From: Mumia quercus
GTDB taxonomy: Bacteria > Actinomycetota > Actinomycetes > Propionibacteriales > Nocardioidaceae
Assembly (NCBI RefSeq): GCF_025506335.1
Contig: NZ_JANZYO010000007.1
Span: 1 to 64,000 of the forward strand
Reading direction: 5' to 3'
Length of the DNA: 64,000 nucleotides
Below, one piece after another: positions 1 to 10,922 of this stretch (positions within the stretch are counted from its first letter, which is position 1; the number at the start of each line of letters is the position of its first letter). The notes below the pieces were generated by a model. It made no database searches. It was not told the origin of the DNA and saw only the letters and a program-made list of their open reading frames with translations. Position numbers and translations under genes: made by a program.

Positions 1-6
1 CAAAGG

Positions 7-125
7 GTTACGGCGGCCATGGCGAAGGGGAAACACCCGGCAACATTCCGAACCCGGAAGTTAAGCCCTTCAGCGCCGATGGTACTGCACGGGAGACTGT
101 GTGGGAGAGTAGGACGCCGCCGGAC
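7..125 (+). rRNA. rrf: 5S ribosomal RNA
   Basis: This is the 5S rRNA of the large ribosomal subunit. The 5' strand (GTTACGGCGGC) pairs with the 3' strand (GCCGCCGGAC), and the internal CCGAACCCGGAAG and GGGAGAGTAGGAC blocks are the conserved 5S loop sequences. The exact ends are set by the terminal helix and may be off by one or two bases. Its position at the window edge, followed at once by a strong terminator, indicates that 16S and 23S genes lie just outside to the left. Confidence 0.95.
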
Positions 126-135
126 AATATTTAGG

Positions 136-176
136 CCGTAGGCCGTCACCACTGGTGACGGCCTACGGTCATTTTT
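136..176 (+). terminator. rho-independent terminator of the rRNA operon
   Basis: A perfect 15-bp stem (CCGTAGGCCGTCACC and its complement, 136-150 and 154-168) with a 3-base loop is followed by a run of five T (172-176). It sits 11 bases after the 5S gene and is the natural end of the rRNA transcript. Confidence 0.93.
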
Positions 177-200
177 GCGTGCCTTTCGGCGCTGCTCGCA

Positions 201-1301
201 TCACTCCCAGCGGCGCATGACCATGCCGACCCGCGGCTTGGGGCGGAACCACGACGACTTGTGGGGCAGCAACCGTCCCGTGGTCGCCGCGCGGGTGACC
301 GTCGTGAGCGCGGGAGTGGCGAGGAGAAGAGCGACACCGCCGGCCTCTCGGGCGGCGCGCGCGGCGCTGCGCGGGTCGGGGTCGTAGGCGACGGCGTCGG
401 ACTCCAGGCCGTGGTGCGGGGTGAAGACGTCCTCGACCCAGCGCGGGGCGCACTCGTACGCGTCGACGCCGAGGAACCGGTGCCCGTCGGTGAGCACGCA
501 GCGTGACTCGCCCACGGCGACGAAGCGTCCCGCCTCGTCACCTCCGCCGAGCTCCACGACAGGGAGCGGGAGTCCCTTGAGCGCCTCGTCGAGGTCCATG
601 TCGGCGACCACCCGGTGGATCGGACCGACCCGCATCGAGGGGGGATCGAGGACCAGGGTGAGGGCGTAGCGGCCGGCACGCTCAGGGGACGTCCGCCACG
701 CGGCGTAGCGGTGGTGCCCGTCGGCGATCACCAACGGCTGCGACGCGAGCCGCGCGGTGAGCGCGCCGATCGCCCCGGGCTCGGAGACGGCCCAGACCTC
801 GTCGGTACGCCCCTCGGCGCCGGCCCGGCGGTCCGGCCGACCGGCCGTCAGGGCATCGAGGAGCGGCGCCACCGGCTCCTGCGTCGTGTAGGCGGTGATC
901 GGCTCCCAGTGCGCACGGGTGGCCTCCGCGAGGCGCGCCTGCCGGATGGCGTACGCGGCGATCACGTCTTCGTGCGGCCGGAGGCGACCTGCCTCGAGAT
1001 CGACCAGTGCCAGGACGCCGACGGCTTCATGGCCGCCCTCCTGCGTGCGGGAGACGTACAGGGACGGCTCGGAGTCCTGCTCCAGGACGCCGTCGTCGAA
1101 CCACGCGGACGCGGTGCGTGCCGCCTTCTGCGGGTCGTCGTCGCGAAACGCCGGCTCGAGCAGCCGGAGGACGTGGTGAGGAGGAAGGTCAGAAGGAACG
1201 CGGGACCAGCTGACCGACGGTACGTAGGTGCGCGACGTCACGACGTCGCTGCCGCCTCGAAAACCCACAGCCCTGAACGGGCGGATCACGCCGTTGTCCA
1301 C
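201..1301 (-). CDS. DUF1015 family protein
   Basis: This 366-aa protein belongs to the DUF1015 family, whose biochemical role is not established. The family signature IADGHHRYAA is present at residues 192-201, with the upstream RPHED segment at about 108-112. The length is slightly short of the usual ~400 aa. The start is a GTG at 1301, with no ribosome binding site. A TACGAT -10-like hexamer lies 6 bases ahead of it, which suggests a leaderless transcript. It is divergent from the HAD phosphatase gene and convergent with the rRNA operon. The family is clear but the function is unknown. Confidence 0.85.
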   Translation of the reverse strand: MDNGVIRPFRAVGFRGGSDVVTSRTYVPSVSWSRVPSDLPPHHVLRLLEPAFRDDDPQKAARTASAWFDDGVLEQDSEPSLYVSRTQEGGHEAVGVLALVDLEAGRLRPHEDVIAAYAIRQARLAEATRAHWEPITAYTTQEPVAPLLDALTAGRPDRRAGAEGRTDEVWAVSEPGAIGALTARLASQPLVIADGHHRYAAWRTSPERAGRYALTLVLDPPSMRVGPIHRVVADMDLDEALKGLPLPVVELGGGDEAGRFVAVGESRCVLTDGHRFLGVDAYECAPRWVEDVFTPHHGLESDAVAYDPDPRSAARAAREAGGVALLLATPALTTVTRAATTGRLLPHKSSWFRPKPRVGMVMRRWE

Positions 1302-1307
1302 CGGTGC

Positions 1308-1337
1308 ATCGTAGGCCAGGGCCGCGGGGCCTACGCT
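1308..1337. promoter_or_regulatory. divergent, apparently leaderless -10 elements
   Basis: On the minus strand TACGAT (1313-1308) ends 6 bases before the GTG of the DUF1015 gene. On the plus strand TACGCT (1332-1337) ends 8 bases before the ATG of the HAD gene. Both fit the actinobacterial TANNNT -10 at leaderless spacing, and neither gene has a Shine-Dalgarno sequence. There are no clear -35 boxes, so this is an inference from spacing. Confidence 0.45.
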
Positions 1338-1345
1338 GGTCGGCG

Positions 1346-2443
1346 ATGCCCGACCACACGAATCCCCCCGATCCCCGCCGCCGTCTCGTCCCTGCGCTCG
1401 CGGCGTGCGACACGCCGCTGCGGGCCGCCTACGACGTCGCGATGCTCGATCTCGACGGTGTCGTCTACCGAGGCGACGGCGCTGTCGACCACGCCGCGGA
1501 GGCGCTCAGCGAGGCCGCCGGCCACGGGATGCGCCTCGCGTACGTGACGAACAACGCCTCCCGGACGCCGGCGGACGTCGTCGCGAAGCTGCGCGCGCTC
1601 TCGATGCCGACCGAGGACGACAGCGTCGTCACGTCGGCACAGGCGGCCGGACGGCTCGTCGCCGACCTCGTCCCCGCAGGCTCGCGAGTCCTCGTCGTGG
1701 GGGGAGCGGGCCTCGTCCAGGCGCTGGAGGAACGGGGCCTGGTGCCGGTGCGCTCCGCGCAGGACGATCCCGCCGCGGTCGTCCAGGGCTTCTCGCCCGA
1801 CCTCGGCTGGGCCCAGCTCGCCGAGGGCGCCTACGCGGTCGCGGCCGGGGTCCCGTGGATCGTCAGCAACACCGACACCTCGATCCCGACCGAGCGCGGC
1901 ATGGCACCCGGCAACGGGACGCTCGTCGCCGCCGTGGCCGCCGCTTCCGGAGGCGTCCCCGAGGTCGCCGGCAAGCCGTACGCGCCGCTGTTCGACGAGA
2001 CGGTCCTGCGCGTCGGCGGCGAGCGACCGCTGGTCGTGGGCGACCGCCTCGACACCGACATCGAGGGCGCGAACAACGTCGGCGCAGACAGCCTGCTCGT
2101 CTTCACGGGTGTGTGCGACCTCGACACGGCCGTCGCCGCCGGCGCGTACGCTCGGCCGACGTACCTGGCTCCTGACCTGCGAGGACTGGAGCTGCTGCAG
2201 CGCCCTGTGACGGTCGACGGTCTGGAGGCGGCGCGCTGCGGCGGCGTGGCGGTGCTGTGCCGGGACGGCCGGCTGGTCGTCGACGGAGGGGCCGTCCCCG
2301 AGGACGGGCAGGCTGCCGTGGACCTGCTGCGGGCAGCGGTCGGGCTGGCGTGGCACCGGCGCGACGAGGTCGGTGGTGAGTCTGGTGACCGGCTCGACAC
2401 GAGCGCCGTACGAGACGCGCTCCGTCAGTGGGGAGTGCGATGA
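1346..2443 (+). CDS. HAD-superfamily (class IIA) sugar-phosphate phosphatase
   Basis: This 365-aa cytoplasmic protein is a HAD-type phosphatase of the NagD/AraL branch (phosphoglycolate or p-nitrophenyl phosphatase-like). Motif I is DLDGVVYRG (residues 35-43), motif II is VTNNAS (67-72), the motif III lysine is K210 (GKPYAPLF), and motif IV is GDRLDTD (232-238). The natural substrate cannot be read from the sequence. I chose the ATG at 1346 over an upstream in-frame codon at 1304 because of the nearby -10 element. It opens the conserved tlyA-NAD kinase-recN block, matching the Rv1692 position in mycobacteria. Confidence 0.9.
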   Translation: MPDHTNPPDPRRRLVPALAACDTPLRAAYDVAMLDLDGVVYRGDGAVDHAAEALSEAAGHGMRLAYVTNNASRTPADVVAKLRALSMPTEDDSVVTSAQAAGRLVADLVPAGSRVLVVGGAGLVQALEERGLVPVRSAQDDPAAVVQGFSPDLGWAQLAEGAYAVAAGVPWIVSNTDTSIPTERGMAPGNGTLVAAVAAASGGVPEVAGKPYAPLFDETVLRVGGERPLVVGDRLDTDIEGANNVGADSLLVFTGVCDLDTAVAAGAYARPTYLAPDLRGLELLQRPVTVDGLEAARCGGVAVLCRDGRLVVDGGAVPEDGQAAVDLLRAAVGLAWHRRDEVGGESGDRLDTSAVRDALRQWGVR

Positions 2444-2471
2444 TCGACGAGCCGACACGAAGGAGCGCGCA

Positions 2472-2702
2472 ATGACCGATGGCGGACCCGCCGACCACGA
2501 GCAGGCGGCACGCGACCCTCGGGTCGAGGCCGTCCTGAGCGACCTCGAGCGGCTCGCCGACCTCCCCGTCGACTCCCACCTCGAGGTCTACGAGGCGGTC
2601 CACGCGAAGCTGCGCGAGGTGCTGCAGACCGCCGGCCAGGCGCCGGGCCCCCGCCCGCCTGCGCCGCCCGGCCCGCCCCCGCCTCGCCCCGAGGTCCCGT
2701 GA
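2472..2702 (+). CDS. small proline-rich-tailed conserved protein
   Basis: This is a 76-aa uncharacterised protein. It is acidic and helical in its first ~50 residues (a DPRVEAVLSDLERLADLP segment, then a VYEAVHAKLREVL amphipathic helix). It ends in a tail of about 22 residues that is mostly proline. It has no membrane segment or known catalytic motif. The start at 2472 has an AAGGAGCG ribosome binding site. Its stop overlaps the tlyA GTG start by four bases, so translation is probably coupled. I recognise it only as a recurrent small gene ahead of tlyA in related genomes, and I infer no function. Confidence 0.75.
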   Translation: MTDGGPADHEQAARDPRVEAVLSDLERLADLPVDSHLEVYEAVHAKLREVLQTAGQAPGPRPPAPPGPPPPRPEVP

Positions 2703-3532
2703 GCAGGCGACTGCGCCTCGATGCCGAGCTCGTCCGCCGCGGCCTGGCGCGCTCGCGCGAGCAGGCCAGCGACCTGATCGCGCAGGGTCGGGTGACGGTC
2801 GCGGGAGCGCGCGCCGGCAAGGCGGCCACCCAGGTGACGACCGACCAGGCGATCGTGGTCCGCGACGCGGAGTCGGACCCCGGGTACGCGTCGCGCGGGG
2901 CGTACAAGCTTCTCGGGGCCCTCGAGGCCTTCGAGCCGCTCGGGCTGAGCGTGGAAGGACGCCGGTGCCTCGACGCCGGCGCCTCGACCGGCGGGTTCAC
3001 CGACGTCCTGCTGCGGCGCGGCGTACGCGAGGTGGTCGCGGTCGATGTCGGGTACGGCCAGCTGGTCTGGGCGCTCCAGCAGGACCCTCGGGTCGACGTG
3101 CACGACCGGACGAACGTCCGTGACCTCGCGCCGGAGGCGATCGGCGGGCAGGTCGAGCTCGTCGTGTCCGACCTGTCCTTCATCTCGTTGACGCTGGTGA
3201 TGCCCGCGTTCGCGCGCCTGTGCGTGGACGACGGTGACATGGTGCTGATGGTCAAGCCGCAGTTCGAGGTGGGCAAGGAGCGGGTCGGCAAGAAGGGCGT
3301 CGTCCGCGACCCCGAGCTCCACGTCGAGGCCGTCATGGGCGTGTGCACCGCAGCAGCGGAGATCGGCTGGGGGACGCGCGCGGTGGCCGCCAGCCCGTTG
3401 CCCGGACCGACCGGCAACGTCGAGTACTTTGGGTGGTTCCGGCGAGACGCCGCAGGAGTCACCGAGGACGAGGTGCGTGCTGCGGTGGACGCCGGACCGC
3501 TGGGCCGGCCGAGTGGAGGAGAGCAGCGATGA
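2699..3532 (+). CDS. tlyA: TlyA family 16S/23S rRNA (cytidine-2'-O)-methyltransferase
   Basis: TlyA enzymes 2'-O-methylate 16S C1409 and 23S C1920 using SAM and set sensitivity to capreomycin-type drugs. The 277-aa protein has an N-terminal S4 RNA-binding domain (about 1-60) and an FtsJ-like fold. The SAM loop is LDAGASTGGF (91-100). Candidate K-D-K-E catalytic residues are K70 (SRGAYKL), D158 (SDLSF), K186 and E190 (VKPQFE). The GTG start overlaps the previous stop, and its own stop overlaps the NAD kinase ATG. Length and motifs are complete. Confidence 0.95.
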   Translation: MSRRLRLDAELVRRGLARSREQASDLIAQGRVTVAGARAGKAATQVTTDQAIVVRDAESDPGYASRGAYKLLGALEAFEPLGLSVEGRRCLDAGASTGGFTDVLLRRGVREVVAVDVGYGQLVWALQQDPRVDVHDRTNVRDLAPEAIGGQVELVVSDLSFISLTLVMPAFARLCVDDGDMVLMVKPQFEVGKERVGKKGVVRDPELHVEAVMGVCTAAAEIGWGTRAVAASPLPGPTGNVEYFGWFRRDAAGVTEDEVRAAVDAGPLGRPSGGEQR

Positions 3533-4515
3533 GCGTCGCGCCGTCGTCGTCGCAGGGGCGACGTGTGCTGATCCTCGCCCACACGGGGCGCGAGGAGGCC
3601 AGCAAGGTCGCCGCGGAGTTCGCGCAGGCGATGGCCGCCGAGGGGATCGCCGTCCGGGTCGTCACCGAGGACGCCGAGGCACTGGGGCGCTGGGGGCTCC
3701 CGGACGCCGAGGTGGTGCCGGTGACCGACGACGCCGGACGCGGGTGCGAGCTCGCCGTCGTGTTCGGCGGTGACGGCACGATCCTGCGTGCCGCCGAGCT
3801 CGTCCGTGACTGCGGGACCCCGCTCGTCGGGGTCAACCTCGGCCACGTCGGGTTCCTGGCCGAGGCCGACGTCGACGACCTCGACTACACCGTCCGGCGC
3901 GTGGTGGCACGCGACTACACGGTCGAGGAGCGGATGACCGTCGACGCGCGCGTCTTCGTCGACGACCGCGAGGTCGCCCGCAGCTGGGCGCTCAACGAGG
4001 CCACCGTCGAGAAGGCCTCGCGCGAGCGGATGCTGGAGGTCGTGGTGGCCATCGACGACCGCCCGGTCTCGCGGTGGGGGTGCGACGGGGTCGTGTGCGC
4101 GACCCCGACCGGCTCGACCGCCTACAACTTCAGCGCCGGCGGCCCGGTCGTCTGGCCGGAGGTCGAGGCGCTGCTGATGGTGCCCATCAGCGCCCACGCG
4201 CTGTTCGCCCGGCCGATGGTCGTGTCACCGACGTCGCTCCTGGCGATCCAGGTCATCCCTGAGGCGCCTGCCTCAGGCGTGCTGTGGTGCGACGGACGCC
4301 GGACGTACGAGCTTCCGCCGGGCGCCCGCGTCGAGGTCCGGCAGGGGGAGAAGTCGATCCGTCTGGCACGCCTGCACCAGGCCCCGTTCACCGACCGGCT
4401 CGTCCGCAAGTTCGACCTGCCCGTCAGCGGCTGGCGCGGCGCGGCCGCCCAGCGGCACAGCGAGCAGGCCCAGGCCGAGGCGAGCCCGGCTCCCGACCGC
4501 ACAGAGGGGGTCTGA
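3529..4515 (+). CDS. nadK: NAD kinase
   Basis: This enzyme phosphorylates NAD to NADP in the cytoplasm. The 328-aa protein has the GGDGT motif at residues 80-84, the NE motif in WALNEATVEK, and the glycine-rich TPTGSTAYNFSAGGP loop. The ATG at 3529 overlaps the tlyA stop and follows a GGAGGAGAGC ribosome binding site. The tlyA-nadK-recN order is the standard actinobacterial arrangement. A C-terminal extension of about 30 residues rich in Ala and Gln is specific to this lineage. Confidence 0.96.
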   Translation: MSVAPSSSQGRRVLILAHTGREEASKVAAEFAQAMAAEGIAVRVVTEDAEALGRWGLPDAEVVPVTDDAGRGCELAVVFGGDGTILRAAELVRDCGTPLVGVNLGHVGFLAEADVDDLDYTVRRVVARDYTVEERMTVDARVFVDDREVARSWALNEATVEKASRERMLEVVVAIDDRPVSRWGCDGVVCATPTGSTAYNFSAGGPVVWPEVEALLMVPISAHALFARPMVVSPTSLLAIQVIPEAPASGVLWCDGRRTYELPPGARVEVRQGEKSIRLARLHQAPFTDRLVRKFDLPVSGWRGAAAQRHSEQAQAEASPAPDRTEGV

Positions 4516-4517
4516 CC

Positions 4518-6221
4518 GTGTGGCAGGAGATCAGGCTGTCCTCCCTCGGCGTGATCGCGGACGCCGAGCTGTCGCTCGGTCCGGGGCTGACCGTCATCAC
4601 CGGTGAGACCGGCGCCGGCAAGACCATGGTCGTCACGGCGCTGGGTCTCCTGCGCGGCGCCCGCGCCGACGCCGGTCTCGTCCGGCACGGCGCCGACCGG
4701 CTCCGCGTCGAGGCGACGGTCGACGTCGGCGGCCTCGACGCCGTCCGCGCGGTGCTCGACGACACGCCTGCCGAGCTCGACGGCGACGAGCTCGTGGTCG
4801 CGCGCACGATCGGCCGCGACGGGCGCTCGCGCGCCTACCTCGGCGGTGCCTCCGTGCCGGCGGGAGTCCTGGCGCGGGTCAGCGAGCAGCTGGTTGCCGT
4901 GCACGGCCAGTCGGACCAGCACCGGCTGCTCCGCACGAGCGCCCAGCGAGAGGCGCTGGACCGGTTCGGCGACGTGGTCGGCCTGCTCACGGAGTACGCC
5001 CCGGCGTACGCGCGGCTGCACGAGGCCCGGCGGGCGTACGACGAGCTCGTCGCCGCCCGACAGGAGAGGCTGCGCGAGCTCGACGTCCTGCTCTTCGGCC
5101 TCGACGAGATCGCGGCCGTCGCGCCGGAGGAGGGTGAGGACGAGGCGCTGCGCGTCGAGGAGGGACGGCTCGCGCACGCAGAGTCGCTGGTCCGGGCCGC
5201 CGCCGAGGCGCACACGCTGCTGTCGGAGGTCGACGACGCCGCCGACGTGCTCGACCTCCTCGGGCAGGCAGGCGCGCTGCTCGACGCGGTGCGCGAGCAC
5301 GACCCGGCCTTGGACGTGCAGGCACGCCGCCTGGAGGAGGTCCGCTTCACCGTGACCGACGTCGCCTCCGAGCTGGCCTCGTACTCCGACGGCGTCGAGG
5401 TGGACCCGGCGCGCCTGGCCGCGGTCTCGGAGCGCCGCGCCGCGCTGACCGGCCTCACCCGCAAGTACGGGCCCGAGCTGGCCGACGTGCTGCAGTGGGC
5501 CGAGGACGCGCGCGAGCGTACGAAGACGCTGCAGGGCGACGACGACCGGATCGCGACGCTCGAGGAGGAGATCGCGGCGCTCGAGTCCGACCTCCTCGCC
5601 CGTGCCGCCGAGATCAGCGCGCGACGACGGGACGCGGCCGGACGGCTCGCGGCGTCGGTCGAGACCGAGCTGGAGGCGCTCGCGATGCCCCACGCGCGGC
5701 TCGAGGTGGAGGTGCGTACCCCTGAGACGCCCGAGCCCGCCGACCTCGGACCGGACGGGGTCGACGACGTCGAGCTGCTCCTCGCGGCCAACGCCGGTGC
5801 CGCACCGCGGCCGCTCGCCAAGGGCGCCAGCGGCGGCGAACTCTCGCGGGTGATGCTCGCGCTGGAGGTCGTGCTCGCCGACAAGGCGAGCGTGCCCACC
5901 TTCGTCTTCGACGAGGTGGACGCCGGGATCGGTGGCAAGGCGGCGATCGAGGTCGGCCGGCGCCTGGCCCGACTCGCGGCCAACGCCCAGGTCGTCGTCG
6001 TCACGCACCTCCCGCAGGTAGCCGCGTTCGGCGACCGTCACTACCACGTGCTGAAGTCCGACGACGGCACCGTCACCACCAGCGACGTCGCCCTCCTCGA
6101 CGACGACGAGCGGGTCGCGGAGCTCTCGCGGATGCTCGCCGGCCTGGAGGGCTCGGCGACCGCGGAGGCCCACGCCCGCGAGCTCGTCGACCTCGCCGCC
6201 GAGGACCGCGCGCTGCGCTGA
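4518..6221 (+). CDS. recN: DNA repair protein RecN
   Basis: RecN is an SMC-like ATPase that tethers DNA ends during double-strand break repair. The 567-aa protein has a Walker A GETGAGKT at residues 29-36, a central coiled-coil region, the ABC signature GASGGELSR, and a Walker B (FVFDEVDAGIGG) near the C terminus. The GTG start at 4518 lies two bases after the nadK stop, so the genes are translationally linked. No LexA box was seen next to it, and any SOS control would have to act further upstream. Confidence 0.96.
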   Translation: MWQEIRLSSLGVIADAELSLGPGLTVITGETGAGKTMVVTALGLLRGARADAGLVRHGADRLRVEATVDVGGLDAVRAVLDDTPAELDGDELVVARTIGRDGRSRAYLGGASVPAGVLARVSEQLVAVHGQSDQHRLLRTSAQREALDRFGDVVGLLTEYAPAYARLHEARRAYDELVAARQERLRELDVLLFGLDEIAAVAPEEGEDEALRVEEGRLAHAESLVRAAAEAHTLLSEVDDAADVLDLLGQAGALLDAVREHDPALDVQARRLEEVRFTVTDVASELASYSDGVEVDPARLAAVSERRAALTGLTRKYGPELADVLQWAEDARERTKTLQGDDDRIATLEEEIAALESDLLARAAEISARRRDAAGRLAASVETELEALAMPHARLEVEVRTPETPEPADLGPDGVDDVELLLAANAGAAPRPLAKGASGGELSRVMLALEVVLADKASVPTFVFDEVDAGIGGKAAIEVGRRLARLAANAQVVVVTHLPQVAAFGDRHYHVLKSDDGTVTTSDVALLDDDERVAELSRMLAGLEGSATAEAHARELVDLAAEDRALR

Positions 6222-6280
6222 GCGGTCGCAGGACACGCCGGGACGCGGCCTGCCGGTTTCCTGCCGACCCCGGTGGCAGC

Positions 6281-7456
6281 ATGACGACGGTGAGCCTGCT
6301 GAATCTCCGGAGAACCGCCCCTGACACCACGCTCGACGTCCAGGGACCGGTCCGCCTCGTGCGCAGCGCACGCGACGTCAAGCGCGTCCGCAGCGGGGAC
6401 GTGGCCGTCGTGGACCTGCCCGACCTCGACCGTACGACGGCCGAGGCACTGCGCCTGCGGGGAGCGGTCGCGGTGGTCAACACGGCGCCGACGAGCACCG
6501 GGCGCTACCCGAACCTCGGGCCGCAGGTGCTGGTCGGTGCGGGCGTCCCGCTCCTGGACGCTGTCGGGACGGAGCTGTTCACCCGGGTCAAGGACGGAGA
6601 CAAGGTCGGCCTCGACGGAGCGCAGCTCGTGCGAGGCGACGAGGTGGTCGCCGAGGGCACGCTCGTCGACGACGAGCTCGTCGCGGAGATGCTGAGTCGT
6701 GGGCGTACCGGCATGGCCGTGCAGCTCGAGACGCTGACCGCCAACAGCGGCGAGTACCTGCGTCGCGAGCATGCCCTCCTGCTCGAGGGTGTCGGCATCC
6801 CCGAGCTCGCGACGTCGCTGGACGGCCGTGAGGTGGTGGTCGTGCTCTCCGGGCCCGAGTCCGCCGCCGAGCTCAAGACGATGCGGCGCTACCTGAAGGA
6901 GCGCAAGCCCGTCCTCGTCGGCGTCGACTCCGGGGCCGATGCCCTGGTCGCGGCCGGGTACGACCCCGCCGTCGTGGTCGGCGACCTGTCGCAGATGGGT
7001 GACCGTACGCTGCGTGCCGCCGGCGAGATCGTCGTCACCGAGTCCCGTCTCCACGCCGAGACCGAAGAGCGTCTCGAGCGCCTGCAGCGGACGGCGGTCG
7101 AGTTCCCCGGCACCAGCGGGTCGGAGGAAGCGGCGCTGCTCCTCTCCGACGCCCGCGGCGCGCGCGTGGTCGTCACCGTCGGTGGGTTCGGCACCCTCGA
7201 GGAGTTCTTGGACTCCGCGCGCTCGGGCGGTGCGACCCGCTATCTCACGCGGCTGCGGCTGGGCGCCAGGCTTGTCGACGCGCGCGCGATGGTCGGCCTG
7301 CACCGGCCGCGGTTCACCCTCTTCCAGGTGCTGCTCGTCCTGCTCGTCGCCCTGGTCGCCCTCGGCGCCGCGCTCGCCACGACGCCGGTCGGTGCCGAGT
7401 GGCTCGAGTCGGCCCGCGACTGGCTCACCACCACTGCTCAGGAGATCCGAGGCTGA
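6281..7456 (+). CDS. steA: SteA-like cytokinesis-associated protein
   Basis: This 391-aa protein matches the SteA family (Rv1697 position), reported in corynebacteria to act with SteB at the division septum. It has a thiamin-pyrophosphokinase-like central fold, seen in GVDSGADALVAAGYDPAVVVGD and a following VTVGGFG loop. One C-terminal membrane segment (about 345-370, LFQVLLVLLVALVALGAAL) is followed by a short tail. Its stop overlaps the next gene's ATG. A GTG at 6290 is an alternative start because neither site has a strong ribosome binding site. The role is taken from the family. Confidence 0.85.
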   Translation: MTTVSLLNLRRTAPDTTLDVQGPVRLVRSARDVKRVRSGDVAVVDLPDLDRTTAEALRLRGAVAVVNTAPTSTGRYPNLGPQVLVGAGVPLLDAVGTELFTRVKDGDKVGLDGAQLVRGDEVVAEGTLVDDELVAEMLSRGRTGMAVQLETLTANSGEYLRREHALLLEGVGIPELATSLDGREVVVVLSGPESAAELKTMRRYLKERKPVLVGVDSGADALVAAGYDPAVVVGDLSQMGDRTLRAAGEIVVTESRLHAETEERLERLQRTAVEFPGTSGSEEAALLLSDARGARVVVTVGGFGTLEEFLDSARSGGATRYLTRLRLGARLVDARAMVGLHRPRFTLFQVLLVLLVALVALGAALATTPVGAEWLESARDWLTTTAQEIRG

Positions 7457-8352
7457 TGCCGATCCGTTCGCTCGTCGTCGGCGGTGCCGCGCTCGTCCTC
7501 GCCCTCTCCGCCGGGATCGCTCTCGGAGCGGGGGTGCTCGACGGGGCGGAGCCGGAGCCCGCGGTGGCCGCCGACCGTCCCGCGCCGGTCGCGACGGCCG
7601 AGGACACGGCCGCCCGGAAGGTGGCCGACGCCTATCAGGAGACGCTCGGCACGGCTCCCGTCACCGGCCGTCTCACCGGCCGGTCCGTCGTGCTCGTGAC
7701 GCTCCCCGGCGCCTCGGAGGAGTCCGTCGAGGCGGTCGGTACGGCGCTGAAGGCCGCCGGCGGCTCGGTCGTCGGCACGGTCGCGCTGACCGAGCGCCTG
7801 CTCGACCCCGCCGACCGGCAGTTCACCAGCGGCATCGCGCAGCAAGCTCTCAAGGGGGTGGCCGACACCCCGACCGACGGGCTGGCCAACTACGAGCTGG
7901 TCGCCGCTGCCCTCGGGCGGGCCCTGTCGGCCAAGGAGACCACCCCGGCCGATGCCCATGCCCAGACGATCCTGGCGGCCTTCGCGGAGGGGAAGCTGCT
8001 CACCTCCGACCCTCGCCCCACGCACCGGGCGCAGCTGGCGGTCGTGGTCGCGGGCTCGCGCGACAACCTCTCCCAGGGCCGCGGCGAGCTGCTCACGTCC
8101 CTCGTCGGCGGCCTGGACGCAGCGGGCGCCGGAACCCTCGTCGCCGGACCGGTCGGGGCGGGCGCACGCGGCGGCGCCGTCGAGGCCGTACGGGGCGGGA
8201 CGGGCGCGGACGCCGTGTCCACCGTCGACGTGCTCGGGGTGCCGTTCGGAGACGTCGTGACCGTCCTCGCGCTCCAGCGGGAAGCCGCCGGAGACGCCGG
8301 GCACTACGGCACGTCCGGGGCCGACGGCGGAGCCTTCCCGCCGGCCGCGTGA
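7456..8352 (+). CDS. MctB/SteB-like membrane-anchored protein (copper transporter family)
   Basis: This 298-aa protein corresponds to the gene after steA in actinobacteria (Rv1698, called MctB, linked to copper export, and SteB in corynebacteria). It has an N-terminal signal anchor (residues 6-28, VVGGAALVLALSAGIALGAG). An extracytoplasmic domain rich in Ala and Gly follows, ending in VLALQREAAGDAGHYG. The ATG sits inside the steA stop, so the two are co-translated. Whether it acts in copper handling or septum assembly cannot be decided from sequence. Confidence 0.82.
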   Translation: MPIRSLVVGGAALVLALSAGIALGAGVLDGAEPEPAVAADRPAPVATAEDTAARKVADAYQETLGTAPVTGRLTGRSVVLVTLPGASEESVEAVGTALKAAGGSVVGTVALTERLLDPADRQFTSGIAQQALKGVADTPTDGLANYELVAAALGRALSAKETTPADAHAQTILAAFAEGKLLTSDPRPTHRAQLAVVVAGSRDNLSQGRGELLTSLVGGLDAAGAGTLVAGPVGAGARGGAVEAVRGGTGADAVSTVDVLGVPFGDVVTVLALQREAAGDAGHYGTSGADGGAFPPAA

Positions 8353-8414
8353 CCGTACGGAGGGTCACAGCGGGATGCCGTCGTCCGCGTGGCGTCCCAG
8401 GTCGTTGCCGAGAC

Positions 8415-8424
8415 TTGGTAGGGT
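8415..8424 (+). promoter_or_regulatory. extended -10 promoter of pyrG
   Basis: TTGGTAGGGT contains a TGn extension directly before the TANNNT hexamer (8419-8424). It is nearly the same as the element ahead of parA (13,015-13,024). No good -35 is present at 17 bases, as expected for an extended -10 promoter. It predicts a leader of roughly 70-100 bases before pyrG. Confidence 0.5.
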
Positions 8425-8449
8425 GAAACTCCGTGAGCGTGTGCACTGA

Positions 8450-10869
<2,420 letters not shown>

Positions 10870-10922
10870 GATCGGCTGTGTCGGTGCGCCGCGCGACGTG
10901 CGGCCCCGGGGAGGAGAGCACG

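Noticed and set aside
4122-6371. Long open frame (about 750 codons) antisense to recN and NAD kinase
   Set aside because: Composition is the Arg/Gly/Val-rich shadow expected opposite high-GC genes, with no family motif, and the plus-strand genes are complete and recognisable.
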